In this document: piece after piece, positions 16,369-25,916 of the stretch
Layout of the letters: the number at the start of each line of letters is the position of its first letter
Position numbering within the stretch: the first letter of the stretch is position 1
Assembly: GCF_016772415.1 (NCBI RefSeq)
Contig: NZ_JAGSGD010000001.1
Location: 2,505,501-2,569,500 of the forward strand
Source of the DNA: Phenylobacterium glaciei
GTDB taxonomy: Bacteria > Pseudomonadota > Alphaproteobacteria > Caulobacterales > Caulobacteraceae
Reading direction: 5' to 3'
DNA length: 64,000 nt
Notes under the pieces: generated by a model
What the model was told of the DNA's origin: nothing
Databases searched by the model: none
What the model saw: the letters and a program-made list of their open reading frames with translations, nothing else
Made by a program: the position numbers and the translations under genes

Positions 16369-17102
16369 TCATGCAGCGCAGAACCTTCCTGGCCACAGGC
16401 GCGGCGCTTGTCGCCTCCCCGGCCCTCGCGGCGCCCGGCGTCGTCTATGTGAAGCTGACCACGCCCGTGGGCGCGATTGTGCTGGCGCTGGAACAGGCCA
16501 ATGCCCCGGTCACCGTGGCCAACTTCCTGCGCTACACCGACACCAAGCGCTATGACGGGGCCACCTTCTACCGGGCCTCGCGGCCCAAGGGCTACACGGG
16601 CGACGATTATGGCTCGATCCAGGGCGGCCTGCAGAACGACCCCGCCAAGGTCATGAAGCCCATCGGCCACGAGCCGACGACGAAGACCGGCCTCTCCCAC
16701 ACCGACGGCGCCATCTCCATGGGCCGTTTCGCGCCCGGCAGCGCCACCTCGGACTTCTTCATCTGCGTCGGCGACAACACCTATCTGGACGCCAATCCCA
16801 AGGCCAAGGGCGACAACCTGGGCTTCGCGGCCTTCGGCTACGTGGTCGAGGGGATGGACGTGGTGCGCAAGATCCTCGTCAAGCCGCGCGACCCCAACGC
16901 AGGGGTCGGCGTCATGAAGGGCGAGATGCTGAAGCCCCCGGTCAAGATCCTCAGCGCGCGGCGGACGACAGCGCCCGCCCCGAAGGTCGAGACGCCGCCG
17001 GCCGAAGCCGCGCCGTCTCCGGCCACGCCCGTAGCGCCGGCTGTGACGCCGGCGCCCATCGCACCTACGCCTTCGCCGCCGCCGGTGGCGCCCCAGGGGT
17101 AA
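16365..17102 (+). CDS. Exported cyclophilin-type peptidyl-prolyl isomerase
   Basis: A 245-residue cyclophilin. The N-terminus has a twin-arginine-like signal (QRRTFLATGAALVASPALA). The domain keeps the GAIVLALEQANAPVTVANF, IQGG and SATSDFF signatures, though the canonical FHRVIPGFMIQGGD region is altered to FYRASRPKG with an insertion before IQGG. The last 40 residues are Pro/Ala-rich and probably disordered. ATG 16365 overlaps the SDR stop (ATGA); ATG 16371 is an alternative. The 3' end overlaps the convergent thioesterase gene by 38 bases. Confidence 0.88.
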   Translation: MIMQRRTFLATGAALVASPALAAPGVVYVKLTTPVGAIVLALEQANAPVTVANFLRYTDTKRYDGATFYRASRPKGYTGDDYGSIQGGLQNDPAKVMKPIGHEPTTKTGLSHTDGAISMGRFAPGSATSDFFICVGDNTYLDANPKAKGDNLGFAAFGYVVEGMDVVRKILVKPRDPNAGVGVMKGEMLKPPVKILSARRTTAPAPKVETPPAEAAPSPATPVAPAVTPAPIAPTPSPPPVAPQG

Positions 17103-17871
17103 GGCGGCGCTGGGCCAGGGCTGCGCAGGAGGCCTGACCGATCGGACCCTGCTCGTCATAGAGCCAGCATTCGCCGATCGCCACGCCGTCGGTGGCGTGG
17201 TGGTCGGCGACCTCGAACCCGATCCACTCTGTGGCCGGCAGGCGGTGCAGATAGACCGTCACGTCCGAGTTGATGTAGCCGAGCCCCTCGGTGCTGGAAT
17301 TGGCGAAGGGGCTGGAGAAGTCGGCGGCCAGGGAGACCCGCTGGAAGGGTGTGAGCGGAACGCCCTCCACCATCTCGCGGACCTCGCTCATCCAGGTCTT
17401 GCGCGGGCCCGGCTGGCCAAAGCCGCCGGTGATCGGCCGCATGGCCCACATGCCGCCCATACCCTGCCGCCCGTCGGTCGGCAGTTCGATATCGGCGGGC
17501 TTGGGGACCTCCCAGTTCGGGCGATGCCAAGATTCGCCGGGCGAATTCTCGGTGCGCTTCAGGAACTGCACCGAGGCGCGCGCCATGCTGACCCCGCCGG
17601 AGATGAACTCGGCGTCGACGACCCGGATGCGATTGCCGTCGCGGATCACCGTGGTCTTGACCTCGATGGGGTCGAAGCCGGGCAAGCGGTACATGTCCAC
17701 CGTCAGGCGGGCCGGCATGAAATCAGGGCTGCCGTGTTTGGCCTCGATCTCGCAGCCAAGCAGGCCAACGATGACGCGGCCGTGCAGGGATTGAGGATTC
17801 CAGGGACCACGGCAGGACGGTTGCGGGACGTAAAATTGACCGTCCCTTTTGAAAAAAGGTTCGTTTTGCAT
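17065..17871 (-). CDS. Acyl-CoA thioesterase family protein (double hotdog)
   Basis: A 268-residue protein with two hotdog halves of the TesB-like type. The second half carries the conserved block VTVYLHRLPATEWIGFEV and a late DGVAIGECWLYDEQGPIGQA segment with the Asp/Gln residues usual in this group. It probably hydrolyses acyl-CoA or an aromatic-CoA ester in the cytosol. Its 3' end overlaps that of the cyclophilin gene by 38 bases in the opposite direction. The ATG is at 17871. Confidence 0.82.
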   Translation of the reverse strand: MQNEPFFKRDGQFYVPQPSCRGPWNPQSLHGRVIVGLLGCEIEAKHGSPDFMPARLTVDMYRLPGFDPIEVKTTVIRDGNRIRVVDAEFISGGVSMARASVQFLKRTENSPGESWHRPNWEVPKPADIELPTDGRQGMGGMWAMRPITGGFGQPGPRKTWMSEVREMVEGVPLTPFQRVSLAADFSSPFANSSTEGLGYINSDVTVYLHRLPATEWIGFEVADHHATDGVAIGECWLYDEQGPIGQASCAALAQRRLTPGAPPAAAKA

Positions 17872-17928
17872 GGAGCGGGACCATGACGGATTTCGCCGGT
17901 CCGTCCAGCCCGTCCGACGCCAGAATTT

Positions 17929-18906
17929 CTAGGCCGGAATATAGACCGCGAGGTTCTTGCGGATGCGCGTCAGGATCGGCTCGCCGCCGGTCTCGACTTC
18001 GAACGCGCGCCCCGTGATGGTCTCGAAAGCCTGGATGTAGACCCGCGCCGTCTCGTCGATCATCTCGGCGGGGATCTCCGGGATCTGGTCCTTGTAGGGG
18101 TCGCAGCGGGCGGCGACCCAGGCGCGCACGAAGTCCTTGTCGAAGCTGTCGGGCCGCTCGCCCTTGGCGAACTTGTCCGCATAGGTTTCTGCGAACCAGT
18201 AGCGGCTGGAGTCAGGAGTGTGGATCTCGTCGGCCAGGATGATCTGGCCGTTCGTGTCGACGCCGAACTCGTACTTGGTGTCCACCAGGATCAGGCCGCG
18301 CGCCGCCGCCATCTCCTGACCGCGGTCGAAGAGGGCCAAGGCGTACCTGGAGAGCGTCTCCCACTGCAGGGCGCTGAGCAGCCCCTGCTCGACGATCTCG
18401 GCGGGCGTCAGCGGCGCGTCGTGCTCGCCGTCATAGGCCTTGGAGGTGGGGGTGATGATCGGGGTCGGGAGCTTCTGGTTGTCGGCCAGGCCGTCGGGCA
18501 GCCTGTGGCCGTACATCTCCCGCGCGCCCTTCTTGTAGAGCGTCAGGATCGAGGTCCCGGTGGTTCCGGCCAGATAGCCGCGCACGACGATCTCCACCGG
18601 CAGAATGTCCAGCCGCGTGCCCACCACGACGTTGGGGTCCGGATAGGCCAGGACGTGGTTGGGGCAGATGTCGGCGGTGGCGTCGAACCAGAACCGCGCC
18701 GTCTGGGTCAGGACCTGACCCTTGTAGGGGATCACCGCCAGGATGGAGTCGAAGGCCGACAGCCGGTCGCTGGAGATAATCACCATCCGCCCGTCGCCCA
18801 GGTCGTAGGTGTCGCGCACCTTGCCCCGATAGTGGTTGGGAAGTTCGGGAAACTTGGCGTCGGCCAGGATCTGGTCGGCGCGCGCGGGCAGCGTCGGTTT
18901 CATCAT
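17929..18906 (-). CDS. purC: Phosphoribosylaminoimidazole-succinocarboxamide synthase
   Basis: SAICAR synthetase, the purine step joining CAIR and aspartate with ATP. It has 325 residues, the longer form. [26 protein letters not shown] at the N-terminus and [13 protein letters not shown] near residue 215 are signature regions. The start is one of two adjacent ATGs (18906 or 18903); the open frame beyond does not resemble PurC. It stands apart from other pur genes here and is divergent from the peroxiredoxin gene. Confidence 0.95.
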   Translation of the reverse strand: MMKPTLPARADQILADAKFPELPNHYRGKVRDTYDLGDGRMVIISSDRLSAFDSILAVIPYKGQVLTQTARFWFDATADICPNHVLAYPDPNVVVGTRLDILPVEIVVRGYLAGTTGTSILTLYKKGAREMYGHRLPDGLADNQKLPTPIITPTSKAYDGEHDAPLTPAEIVEQGLLSALQWETLSRYALALFDRGQEMAAARGLILVDTKYEFGVDTNGQIILADEIHTPDSSRYWFAETYADKFAKGERPDSFDKDFVRAWVAARCDPYKDQIPEIPAEMIDETARVYIQAFETITGRAFEVETGGEPILTRIRKNLAVYIPA

Positions 18907-18973
18907 CCCGCTATGCTGCGAAGACAAAGCGCCGTCCAGTTCGTATGTTGATCGAACCCTGGAGGAACGACCC

Positions 18974-19537
18974 ATGAATCGCCTGATCGCCCTTGCCGTC
19001 CTGGCCGCCACCGCCGCCGCCACACCGGCGCTCGCCGACCTCGCCGTGGGCTCCAAGGCGCCCGACTTCACCGCCCCGGCCTATCTGGCGGGCAAGCCCT
19101 TCACCTTCAACATGACCGCGGCCCGCAAGAAGGGGCCTGTGGTGATGTACTTCTTCCCGTCGGCCTATACCGGCGGCTGCAACCTTGAGGCCCACCTGTT
19201 CTCCGAGGCGGCCGATGACTTCAAGGCCCAGGGCGCGACCCTGATCGGGATCACCGCCGGCAAGGTCGAACGCCTGGCCGAATTCTCCGCCGACACCGCC
19301 ACCTGCGGCGGCAAGTTCCCCGTCGCCGCCGATCCGGGCGCCAAGATCGCCAAGTCGTACGACTCGCCGATGAAGATGGCCGGCATAAAGGCCCCGGTGG
19401 ACCTCTCGGCCCGCACCTCCTACGTCATCGCGCCCGACGGCACGGTCCTGCTGGCCTACGACAACCTGAAGGCCGACGACCACGTCAACCAGACCCTCGG
19501 CGCCCTGAAGGCCTGGAAGGCCAAGCAGAAGAAGTAG
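18974..19537 (+). CDS. Exported peroxiredoxin (AhpC/TSA type)
   Basis: A 187-residue thiol peroxidase with a Sec signal peptide (cleaved near ALA-D, residue 21), so it acts in the periplasm. The active site is AYTGGC (Cys69), preserving the TxxC arrangement but not the usual Pro. A second cysteine in DTATCGG may be resolving. The ATG at 18974 follows a good GGAGGA. It is divergent from purC across about 67 bases. Confidence 0.9.
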   Translation: MNRLIALAVLAATAAATPALADLAVGSKAPDFTAPAYLAGKPFTFNMTAARKKGPVVMYFFPSAYTGGCNLEAHLFSEAADDFKAQGATLIGITAGKVERLAEFSADTATCGGKFPVAADPGAKIAKSYDSPMKMAGIKAPVDLSARTSYVIAPDGTVLLAYDNLKADDHVNQTLGALKAWKAKQKK

Positions 19538-19545
19538 CGGAGAGC

Positions 19546-20130
19546 CTAGGACGGCTTGGGGGAAGGCGCCGCCTTCTGCCCGGCCGCGGGGCAGGCCGTG
19601 GGATAGCGCGCGCAAAGCCGCGCCAGCATGTCGGCCTGCATATCAGGCATCATTTCACCGACGATAGGCATCAGCCGCGCCGCGATCAGGGGCGCTTTCG
19701 AAAGCGCCGACTGGCCGCTGGCGCTCTCATAAAATTTGACGATGTCTTCAAGCTCCGCCTCGGAATAGGTCTCGGCGTAGATCTGCGGCAGCCGCTCGAC
19801 CATCTTGGGAACCATACGGGTCATCGACTCGGTCATGACCTCACCTGCGATCTTGGACATCTCCGCCTGCATCTCCGGCGGAAGCTTGTTCCTGGCGTTC
19901 TTCATCGCCTGGTCCATGACGGCCGGCATCACCGTCGACATCATCGCCTGCATGGTCCGGTCCATGTGCATGGCGGTCACGTAGCGGCGGGCGAGGTCGA
20001 GGGCGTGCGGGCTCGGCGCGGCGACGGCGACGGCGACGGGCGCCGCGGCGGCTGCGGCCGAGGGGGTCGCCATCAGCAGGCAGGTGGCGGCCAGGGCCGA
20101 CGAAACGATATCAGATAGCCGCATGATCAA
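19546..20130 (-). CDS. DUF2059 domain exported protein
   Basis: A 194-residue protein with a signal peptide (residues about 1-25, followed by a low-complexity Ala/Val run). The remaining sequence matches the DUF2059 pattern: Met-rich helices, then YAETYSEAELEDIVKFYESASGQ (about 118-140). This family is exported and of unknown function. The two cysteines near the C-terminus (LCARYPTACP) could form a disulphide. It converges on the peroxiredoxin gene, 8 bases apart. Confidence 0.85.
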   Translation of the reverse strand: MIMRLSDIVSSALAATCLLMATPSAAAAAAPVAVAVAAPSPHALDLARRYVTAMHMDRTMQAMMSTVMPAVMDQAMKNARNKLPPEMQAEMSKIAGEVMTESMTRMVPKMVERLPQIYAETYSEAELEDIVKFYESASGQSALSKAPLIAARLMPIVGEMMPDMQADMLARLCARYPTACPAAGQKAAPSPKPS

Positions 20131-20408
20131 CCCTAGATTGCTGTTCGCAGGCTGGGGTAGGATCGCGCTTCTGACAAGAGGCCGCCAGCTCTGATTCCGA
20201 GGCGGGCTTCGCGTCGGACCGGCCGCTCATGCAGGAAACGCCTTGCCCAACAAGCGGTTTTCCCGTATCAGCCCGCCTCTTCACGGACGGCGGTCTCAAG
20301 TCGGAACGTAAAAGGCGCGGGAACCTCCCGCGCGCCGCATTGAGATCCATCGTTTTCGCCGGACTTCCGCCGACGAAAGCGCCGCCTCCACAACGGAAGA
20401 AGGAAAAC

Positions 20409-20783
20409 ATGGCGCTCTACGAGCACGTCGTTATCTCGCGGCAGGATATCTCGCCGCAACAAGCCGAAGCCCTCAATGACCAGATCAAGGCCCTCATCGA
20501 AGAGGGTGGCGGCGTGGTCGCGAAGATCGAGTACTGGGGCCTTCGCAACCTGACCTATCGCATCAAGAAGAACCGCAAGGGCCACTATTCCCTGATCTCC
20601 ATCGACGCCCCGGCGCCGGCGGTGAAGGAAATGGAGCGCCAGCTGTCTCTCAACGAAGACGTGCTGCGCCACCTGACGGTCCGCGTCGAGGAGCTCGACC
20701 TTGAGCTCTCGCCGGTCCTGGCCCGTCGTGACCGCGATCGTGAGCGCGAACCGCGCCGCGAAGACAGCTTCCAAGCTCAATAA
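20409..20783 (+). CDS. rpsF: 30S ribosomal protein S6
   Basis: A 124-residue S6, which binds S18 in the small-subunit platform. The core [15 protein letters not shown] start and the basic, Arg/Asp/Glu-rich C-terminal tail are typical of alphaproteobacteria. GGAAGAAGG precedes the ATG. It leads the rpsF-rpsR-rplI operon. The 278-base region before it, shared with the divergent DUF2059 gene, should hold the operon promoter; no strong -35/-10 pair was evident. Confidence 0.97.
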   Translation: MALYEHVVISRQDISPQQAEALNDQIKALIEEGGGVVAKIEYWGLRNLTYRIKKNRKGHYSLISIDAPAPAVKEMERQLSLNEDVLRHLTVRVEELDLELSPVLARRDRDREREPRREDSFQAQ

Positions 20784-20796
20784 GGAGGATCATCAC

Positions 20797-21075
20797 ATGA
20801 CCGACGAAACCTCCGAAGCAACCACCGCCGGCGCCCCCGCCGCGGGTGGCCAGCGCCGCCCCTTCTTCCGTCGCCGCAAGGTCTGCCCGTTCTCGGGCGC
20901 CGGCGCGCCGAAGATCGACTACAAGGACGTGAAGCTGCTGCAGCGTTACGTCTCGGAACGCGGCAAGATCGTGCCCTCGCGCATCACCGCGGTGTCGGCC
21001 AAGAAGCAACGCGAACTGGCCAAGGCCATCAAGCGCGCCCGCTTCCTGGCTCTCCTCCCCTACGTCGTGAAGTAG
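20797..21075 (+). CDS. rpsR: 30S ribosomal protein S18
   Basis: A 92-residue S18. An Ala/Thr/Gly-rich N-terminal extension leads into the conserved [13 protein letters not shown] and [12 protein letters not shown] core. The start is chosen at ATG 20797 because AAGGAGG lies eight bases upstream, overlapping the rpsF stop region. It is the middle gene of rpsF-rpsR-rplI. Confidence 0.97.
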   Translation: MTDETSEATTAGAPAAGGQRRPFFRRRKVCPFSGAGAPKIDYKDVKLLQRYVSERGKIVPSRITAVSAKKQRELAKAIKRARFLALLPYVVK

Positions 21076-21088
21076 GGAGTACAGGCAC

Positions 21089-21673
21089 ATGAAAGTCATT
21101 CTGCTCGAACGCGTCGAAGGCAAGGGTCTTCTGGGCGATGTGGTCACCGTCAAGGACGGCTACGCGCGCAACTTCCTCCTGCCCCGTCAAAAGGCGCTCC
21201 GCGCCAACGCCGCCAATCTGAAGGTCTTCGAAGGCCAGCGCGCCGACATCGAGGCCCGCAACCAGAAGGCCAAGGAACAAGCCGGCAAGACCGGCGAGGG
21301 CCTGGACGGCACGTCCTACATCCTGATCCGTCAGGCTGGCGAAAGCGGCCAGCTCTACGGTTCGGTTTCCGGCCGTGACGTCGCCGACATCGTCAATGCG
21401 GCCGGCGGCAAGCTGGAACGCTCGATGGTGGCCCTCGACAAGCCGATCAAGACCCTGGGTCTCCACCCTGTGAAGGTCGTCCTGCACGCCGAGGTCGTCA
21501 TCACGGTGACCCTCAACATCGCCCGCAGCCAGGACGAGGCCGAGCGCCAAGCCCGCGGCGAGGACGTGGTCAACTCGCAGTTCGAGGAAGATCGCGTCGC
21601 GGCCGAGGAAGCCGCCCAGGACATGCTGGCCGGCGGCGCCGGTTCGCACGAAGGCGACTACGTCGAGAGCTAA
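21089..21673 (+). CDS. rplI: 50S ribosomal protein L9
   Basis: A 194-residue L9 with the N-terminal RNA-binding domain (MKVILLERVEGKGLLGDVV, GYARNFLLP), the connecting helix and the C-terminal domain. It is longer than E. coli L9 (149), with an acidic C-terminal extension (from about 150) common in alphaproteobacteria. Last gene of the operon, followed by a strong terminator. Confidence 0.97.
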   Translation: MKVILLERVEGKGLLGDVVTVKDGYARNFLLPRQKALRANAANLKVFEGQRADIEARNQKAKEQAGKTGEGLDGTSYILIRQAGESGQLYGSVSGRDVADIVNAAGGKLERSMVALDKPIKTLGLHPVKVVLHAEVVITVTLNIARSQDEAERQARGEDVVNSQFEEDRVAAEEAAQDMLAGGAGSHEGDYVES

Positions 21674-21698
21674 AGCTCCCGACCTCTAACGATCTGAC

Positions 21699-21734
21699 AC
21701 GGCGCGGAACTCCGGTTCCGCGCCGTTTCTTTTG
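21699..21734 (+). terminator. Rho-independent terminator after rplI
   Basis: The stem GGCGCGGAAC (21701-21710) pairs perfectly with 21715-21724, extended by two further pairs outside, with a TCCG loop. It is followed by TTTCTTTTGT. It ends the rpsF-rpsR-rplI operon. Confidence 0.93.
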
Positions 21735-21757
21735 TCTGCGACAGATGCGGTCGCAGC

Positions 21758-21837
21758 TCCCCAGAATGGGACTGGGATGGGCCTGGCGAAGGGTTAGATT
21801 CGAGTCGCTGACTTTCCCCAGAGTGAGGTCATCCACA
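21758..21837 (+). promoter_or_regulatory. Possible DnaA-binding motifs upstream of dnaB
   Basis: TCATCCACA (21829-21837) differs by one base from the DnaA box TTATCCACA and from the Caulobacter G-box TGATCCACA. Two TCCCCA hexamers, matching the Caulobacter W-box, lie at 21758-21763 and 21815-21820. All are within the 237 bases between the rplI stop and dnaB. The hexamers are short and could arise by chance. Confidence 0.3.
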
Positions 21838-21910
21838 GGCCTCCGGATTTCCTGTGCGTAGGCCATCTCGCCACACTGTCTGGGGCCTCTCGTTAAGCTA
21901 TCGGTAACCC

Positions 21911-23413
21911 ATGGCCCTCGTCCCCGCGCTCGATCTCCGCCCCGCCCACAACGACACGGCGATCCCCCACGCCCCGGCCAATATCGAGGCCGAGCAGGCC
22001 CTGCTGGGCGCTGTCCTCTATGACAACGCCACCTTCGAGCGCATCGGCGACTATCTGCAGGCCCGCCACTTCTACGAACCCTTCCACGCGCGCCTCTACG
22101 CCGCCATCGAGACCCACGTCCGCAAGGGCCAGCTGGCCGAGCCGATCCTGCTGGCCGAGCAGTTCGGGCGCGACCCCGCCTTTGAGGAGCTGGGCGGCAT
22201 CCGCTACCTGGCCGACCTGGTGGACCGCGCCCCGCCGGCCGCCAACGCGCCGGACTATTCGCGGGCCATCTACGATCTGGCCCTGCGCCGCGACCTGATC
22301 CGCATCGGCGGCGACATCGCCACCACCGCGACGGCGCCCGATGAAGAGACCTCGGCCCGCGATCAGATCGAGGCCGCCGAACAGCAGCTCTACGCCCTGG
22401 CCGAAAGCGGCGGCGCCAGCCAGGGGTTCATCCCCCTCTCCCAGGCCCTGCACGGCGCCGTGACCATGGCCGCCGAGGCCCACAGCCGCGACGGCGGCCT
22501 GGCCGGCCTCTCCACCGGCCTGATCGACCTGGACGCCAAGCTGGGCGGCCTGCACCCCTCCGACCTGCTGATCCTTGCCGCCCGCCCCTCCATGGGCAAG
22601 AGCGCCCTGGCGGTGAACATCGCCTTCCACGTGGCCCGCAACTACGCCTGGGAGCCGCAGCCGGACGGCACCAAGAAGACCGTGGCCGGCGGCGTGGTGG
22701 CCTTCTTCCAGTTGGAAATGTCCGCCGACCAGCTGGCCATGCGGATGCTGGCCGAAGTGTCCGGCGTGTCCGGTGACCGCCTGCGCAAGGGCGAGATCGA
22801 CGCCGTGGAGTTCGGCCGGGTGCGCGACGCCGCCCTCGAGATCCAGGACGCCCCGCTCTATATCGACGACACCGGCGGCATCACCATGGCCAAGCTGGCC
22901 GCCCGCGCCCGGCGCCTGAAGCGCATGGTGGGCCTGGACCTGATCGTGGTGGACTACCTGCAGCTGGTGACCATCGGCGGCGGCGGCAAGCTGGACAACC
23001 GGGTGCAGGAGGTCAGCGCCATCACCCAGGGGCTCAAGACGCTGGCCAAGGAACTCTCGGTCCCGGTCATCGCCCTGGCCCAGCTCTCCCGCCAGGTGGA
23101 AAACCGCGAGGACAAGAAGCCCCAGCTCTCCGACCTTCGGGAATCGGGCTCCATCGAGCAGGACGCCGACTGCGTGATGTTCATCTACCGCGAGGAATAC
23201 TACCTCTCCCGCACCGAGCCCCGCGAAGGCACACCCGAACACCTCACTTGGCAGGACCAGATGGACCAGGTGGCGGGCCAGGCCGAGGTGATCATCGGCA
23301 AGCAGAGGCACGGCCCCATCGGCACCGTCAAACTGGCCTTCAACGCCGACCTGACCAAGTTCGGAAACCTGGCCCGCGATCCCAGCCGCTATGACCAGCA
23401 CAGCCGCGACTGA
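21911..23413 (+). CDS. dnaB: Replicative DNA helicase
   Basis: The hexameric 5'-3' helicase of the replication fork, 500 residues. The N-terminal helical domain begins near NIEAEQALLGAVLYDN (about 25-40). The RecA-type motor has Walker A in ARPSMGKSALAV (about 223-234), Walker B in DLIVVDYLQL (about 354) and the QLSRQVE..RRQLSDLRESG-type loop here as LSRQVENREDKKPQLSDL. No intein. It follows rplI, an order conserved in many bacteria, and precedes alr. Confidence 0.97.
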   Translation: MALVPALDLRPAHNDTAIPHAPANIEAEQALLGAVLYDNATFERIGDYLQARHFYEPFHARLYAAIETHVRKGQLAEPILLAEQFGRDPAFEELGGIRYLADLVDRAPPAANAPDYSRAIYDLALRRDLIRIGGDIATTATAPDEETSARDQIEAAEQQLYALAESGGASQGFIPLSQALHGAVTMAAEAHSRDGGLAGLSTGLIDLDAKLGGLHPSDLLILAARPSMGKSALAVNIAFHVARNYAWEPQPDGTKKTVAGGVVAFFQLEMSADQLAMRMLAEVSGVSGDRLRKGEIDAVEFGRVRDAALEIQDAPLYIDDTGGITMAKLAARARRLKRMVGLDLIVVDYLQLVTIGGGGKLDNRVQEVSAITQGLKTLAKELSVPVIALAQLSRQVENREDKKPQLSDLRESGSIEQDADCVMFIYREEYYLSRTEPREGTPEHLTWQDQMDQVAGQAEVIIGKQRHGPIGTVKLAFNADLTKFGNLARDPSRYDQHSRD

Positions 23414-23468
23414 CCCCGGCGCTTGAACCGGCTTTCCCTTCCGCCTGTCAGTCTCTAAGGGAGCGCCA

Positions 23469-24563
23469 ATGGCTCTCCCCTCCTCCGCGCGCCTGACGAT
23501 CGATCTCGACGCGCTCGCCCATAATTACGGCGTTCTGCGCGCCCAGGCGCCAGGCGCGGAAGCCGCCCCCGTGGTCAAGGGCGACGGCTATGGCCTGGGC
23601 GCCGGCCCGGTCTGCCGCCGCCTGTGGGCCGAGGGCGCCCGCAGCTTCTTCGTCGCCCGCCTGACCGAGGGCGAGGCGCTGCGCGCGGCGCTGGGTCCCG
23701 AGCGTCCGGCGACCATCTATGTGCTGGACGGTATGACCGGCGGCACGGGCGCGCGCCTTGTCGCGGCCAACCTCACACCGGCCCTGACCAGCGTGCCCCA
23801 GGTCGAGGCCGCCAGCAGCTTCGCCGCCTCCCTGGGCCGCGTCCTGCCGGTCGCCCTGCACATCGACACCGGCATGAACCGTCAGGGGATCACCCCCGAC
23901 CAGGCCGGCGCGCTGGCCCAGTCGGGCGACCGCCTGGCCCATCTCGAAATCGGCCTGGTGATGAGCCACCTGGGCTCAGCGCCCGAGCCCCGCGATCCCC
24001 GCAATGGCCGCCAGCTCGAACGCTTCGCCGCCACCCGCAAGCTGTTCCCCGACGCCCGGGCCAGCTTCGCAGCCTCGGCCGGCATCTTCCTGGGCGACGA
24101 CTACCGCTTCGACATGGTCCGCCCCGGCGTCAGTCTCTATGGCGGCGGCCCCGAGGAGCGCCCCGATCCGCGCCTGAAGGCGGTGGCCACCTTCGAGGCC
24201 CCCATCCTCGACATCCGCAACATCGAGGCCGGGGAGACCGTCGGCTACGGCTCCAGCCGCATCGTCGCCCGCCCGACCCGCGTCGCCGTGGTGGCCGCGG
24301 GCTATGCCGACGGCCTGGTCCGCGCCGCCAAGCAGACCGGCCAGGGCTGGTTCGCCGGCGCCCTGCGACCCTTCCTGATCGTCACCATGGACCTGATCCT
24401 GCTGGACCTCGGTGACACGCCTGCCAGCCCCGGCCAGATGGTCGAGCTGATGGGCCCCAACGCCCATATCGACGACCTCGCCGCCGCCGCCGGCACCGTG
24501 GCCCACGAATGCCTGGTCCGCCTCAGCCCGCGGGCGGAACGGGTCTATCTGGGTCAGGTCTAG
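23469..24563 (+). CDS. alr: Alanine racemase
   Basis: PLP enzyme that makes D-alanine for peptidoglycan, 364 residues. The PLP lysine is in VVKGDGYGLG (Lys37), where most homologues read VKADAYGHG. The second-half MVRPGVSLYGG and VGYGSS regions carry further PLP and catalytic residues. It starts 55 bases after dnaB. Its 3' end overlaps the convergent Yip1-like gene by 41 bases. Confidence 0.94.
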   Translation: MALPSSARLTIDLDALAHNYGVLRAQAPGAEAAPVVKGDGYGLGAGPVCRRLWAEGARSFFVARLTEGEALRAALGPERPATIYVLDGMTGGTGARLVAANLTPALTSVPQVEAASSFAASLGRVLPVALHIDTGMNRQGITPDQAGALAQSGDRLAHLEIGLVMSHLGSAPEPRDPRNGRQLERFAATRKLFPDARASFAASAGIFLGDDYRFDMVRPGVSLYGGGPEERPDPRLKAVATFEAPILDIRNIEAGETVGYGSSRIVARPTRVAVVAAGYADGLVRAAKQTGQGWFAGALRPFLIVTMDLILLDLGDTPASPGQMVELMGPNAHIDDLAAAAGTVAHECLVRLSPRAERVYLGQV

Positions 24564-25728
24564 GCTTCGCGAGCACCTGCAGTCGCGCCAGATCGATCCC
24601 CGACACCGCGGCCTTCAGGCTGGCCATGGGCGCCGCGTCGCCTTCGGCCTGGACCATGAACCGTTCGGCCACCAGCACGCCGTAGCTGCCGTGCTTGGAG
24701 GCGTTGTCGTAGGACTCGGTGCTCATCCGCCCCTCGGGGGTCTTGCCGATCCGGTCATAGCGCCGACCGCTCTCGGTGGAGGACTCCACGTTGAAGGCCG
24801 AGGCAATTCCGGCCAGGGCGCCGGCCTCGCCCAGGTCGGTGATGGTGAGGGTATAGGTCCCATCGCCCTTGGCGTAGCTGGCCTCGGCCGAGACCCCCGA
24901 AACGCCATCGGATCCCAGGCTGCCGGCCCGCAGCGCCGTGCGCCGATAGCCGGCCGCCGTGGCCGGTAGGAAGGACTTCAGCACCTCGGGGTCAATGGGC
25001 TCGAGGTCCTTCGCCCGCGCGGCGGCGGCGCTGAGCTGCTCGCCGGCCGCCTCCAGCTTGGACATGTCCACCGAGTGGCTCCGCGACGCCGGGACGGCGG
25101 TGACCGCCCCAGCCGCGCTGGCGCCCTCGCCCACCCGTTTGATCGGCGCGGCGATGGCGGTGACCACCAGGTTGATCAGGATGGATACCGCCACCGCCAG
25201 CACCACATAGGCCGCCGTCTTGCCCCGCGCCGAGGCCATCAGCCGGGGCAGGCCCAGATAGAGCAGATAGAGGCTGTAGATCCCCGCCAGGAAGGCCAGG
25301 GGCGCCAAGGGTGGGAAGATCAGGAAGATGCCCGCCACCCAGGCCGCCGTGCCCGAATAGGCCGCCACCTTCACGGCCTGGACCTGGTTCCGGGTCGCCC
25401 CGAACGGCGGCGCGAAGGCGTTGATCACCACCGCCAGCACCATCACGCCGATCAAGGTCGCGAGATACGCCGTCACCGCCGCGCCAAGCGCATTCAACAC
25501 CGGCGGATGGAAGGCCACCCCGTCCTTGGGATTACCGAACACCACCGCCCCGATGAACCCAGCGACCGGCCCGATGGCCGCCAGCGGCATGACATAGGTC
25601 AGGTACAGCCCTTTCAGGCTGGCCGGCTCCTGGTCAATCGTCTCCCAGGTCGCCTTGGGCTCCAGCAGGATCGCGCGGACCCGCGCGGTCAGGCGCGCGC
25701 CCATCGATCCCGGCTCCACGATGCTCAT
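24523..25728 (-). CDS. Yip1-domain membrane protein
   Basis: A 401-residue protein. The first half (about 10-215) has five hydrophobic segments and the motif ILLEPKATWETIDQEP typical of bacterial Yip1/DUF1282-like proteins. The second half is soluble, with a Ser/Ala-rich linker and a Thr/Gly-rich beta domain. The start is ATG 25728 with GGGAG about six bases before it; the longer open frame lacks family similarity. It overlaps alr convergently by 41 bases. Function unknown; a membrane scaffold role is only a guess. Confidence 0.78.
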   Translation of the reverse strand: MSIVEPGSMGARLTARVRAILLEPKATWETIDQEPASLKGLYLTYVMPLAAIGPVAGFIGAVVFGNPKDGVAFHPPVLNALGAAVTAYLATLIGVMVLAVVINAFAPPFGATRNQVQAVKVAAYSGTAAWVAGIFLIFPPLAPLAFLAGIYSLYLLYLGLPRLMASARGKTAAYVVLAVAVSILINLVVTAIAAPIKRVGEGASAAGAVTAVPASRSHSVDMSKLEAAGEQLSAAAARAKDLEPIDPEVLKSFLPATAAGYRRTALRAGSLGSDGVSGVSAEASYAKGDGTYTLTITDLGEAGALAGIASAFNVESSTESGRRYDRIGKTPEGRMSTESYDNASKHGSYGVLVAERFMVQAEGDAAPMASLKAAVSGIDLARLQVLAKPRPDPDRPVPPAG

Positions 25729-25916
25729 GCCCAGCTCCCGGTCTTCAACATCCCGCGCCCCTGTGAGCAGCCCCAACGCCGCCAGCCAGCGCCCGTTCCA
25801 CCGGCCCCACAAGGCGTTTCACAGTGCTCTCCGGCTGGGGCCGAGTCAGGACATCGCGTCGTCGGGCTCCTTGAGGTCGGGTGAGTCCATCTGACCCGTT
25901 CCGAGACGCTCACCCT

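Noticed and set aside
21893..23401. 502-codon antisense frame across dnaB
   Set aside because: It is a Gly/His/Val-rich mirror of dnaB codons; the plus-strand helicase is unambiguous.
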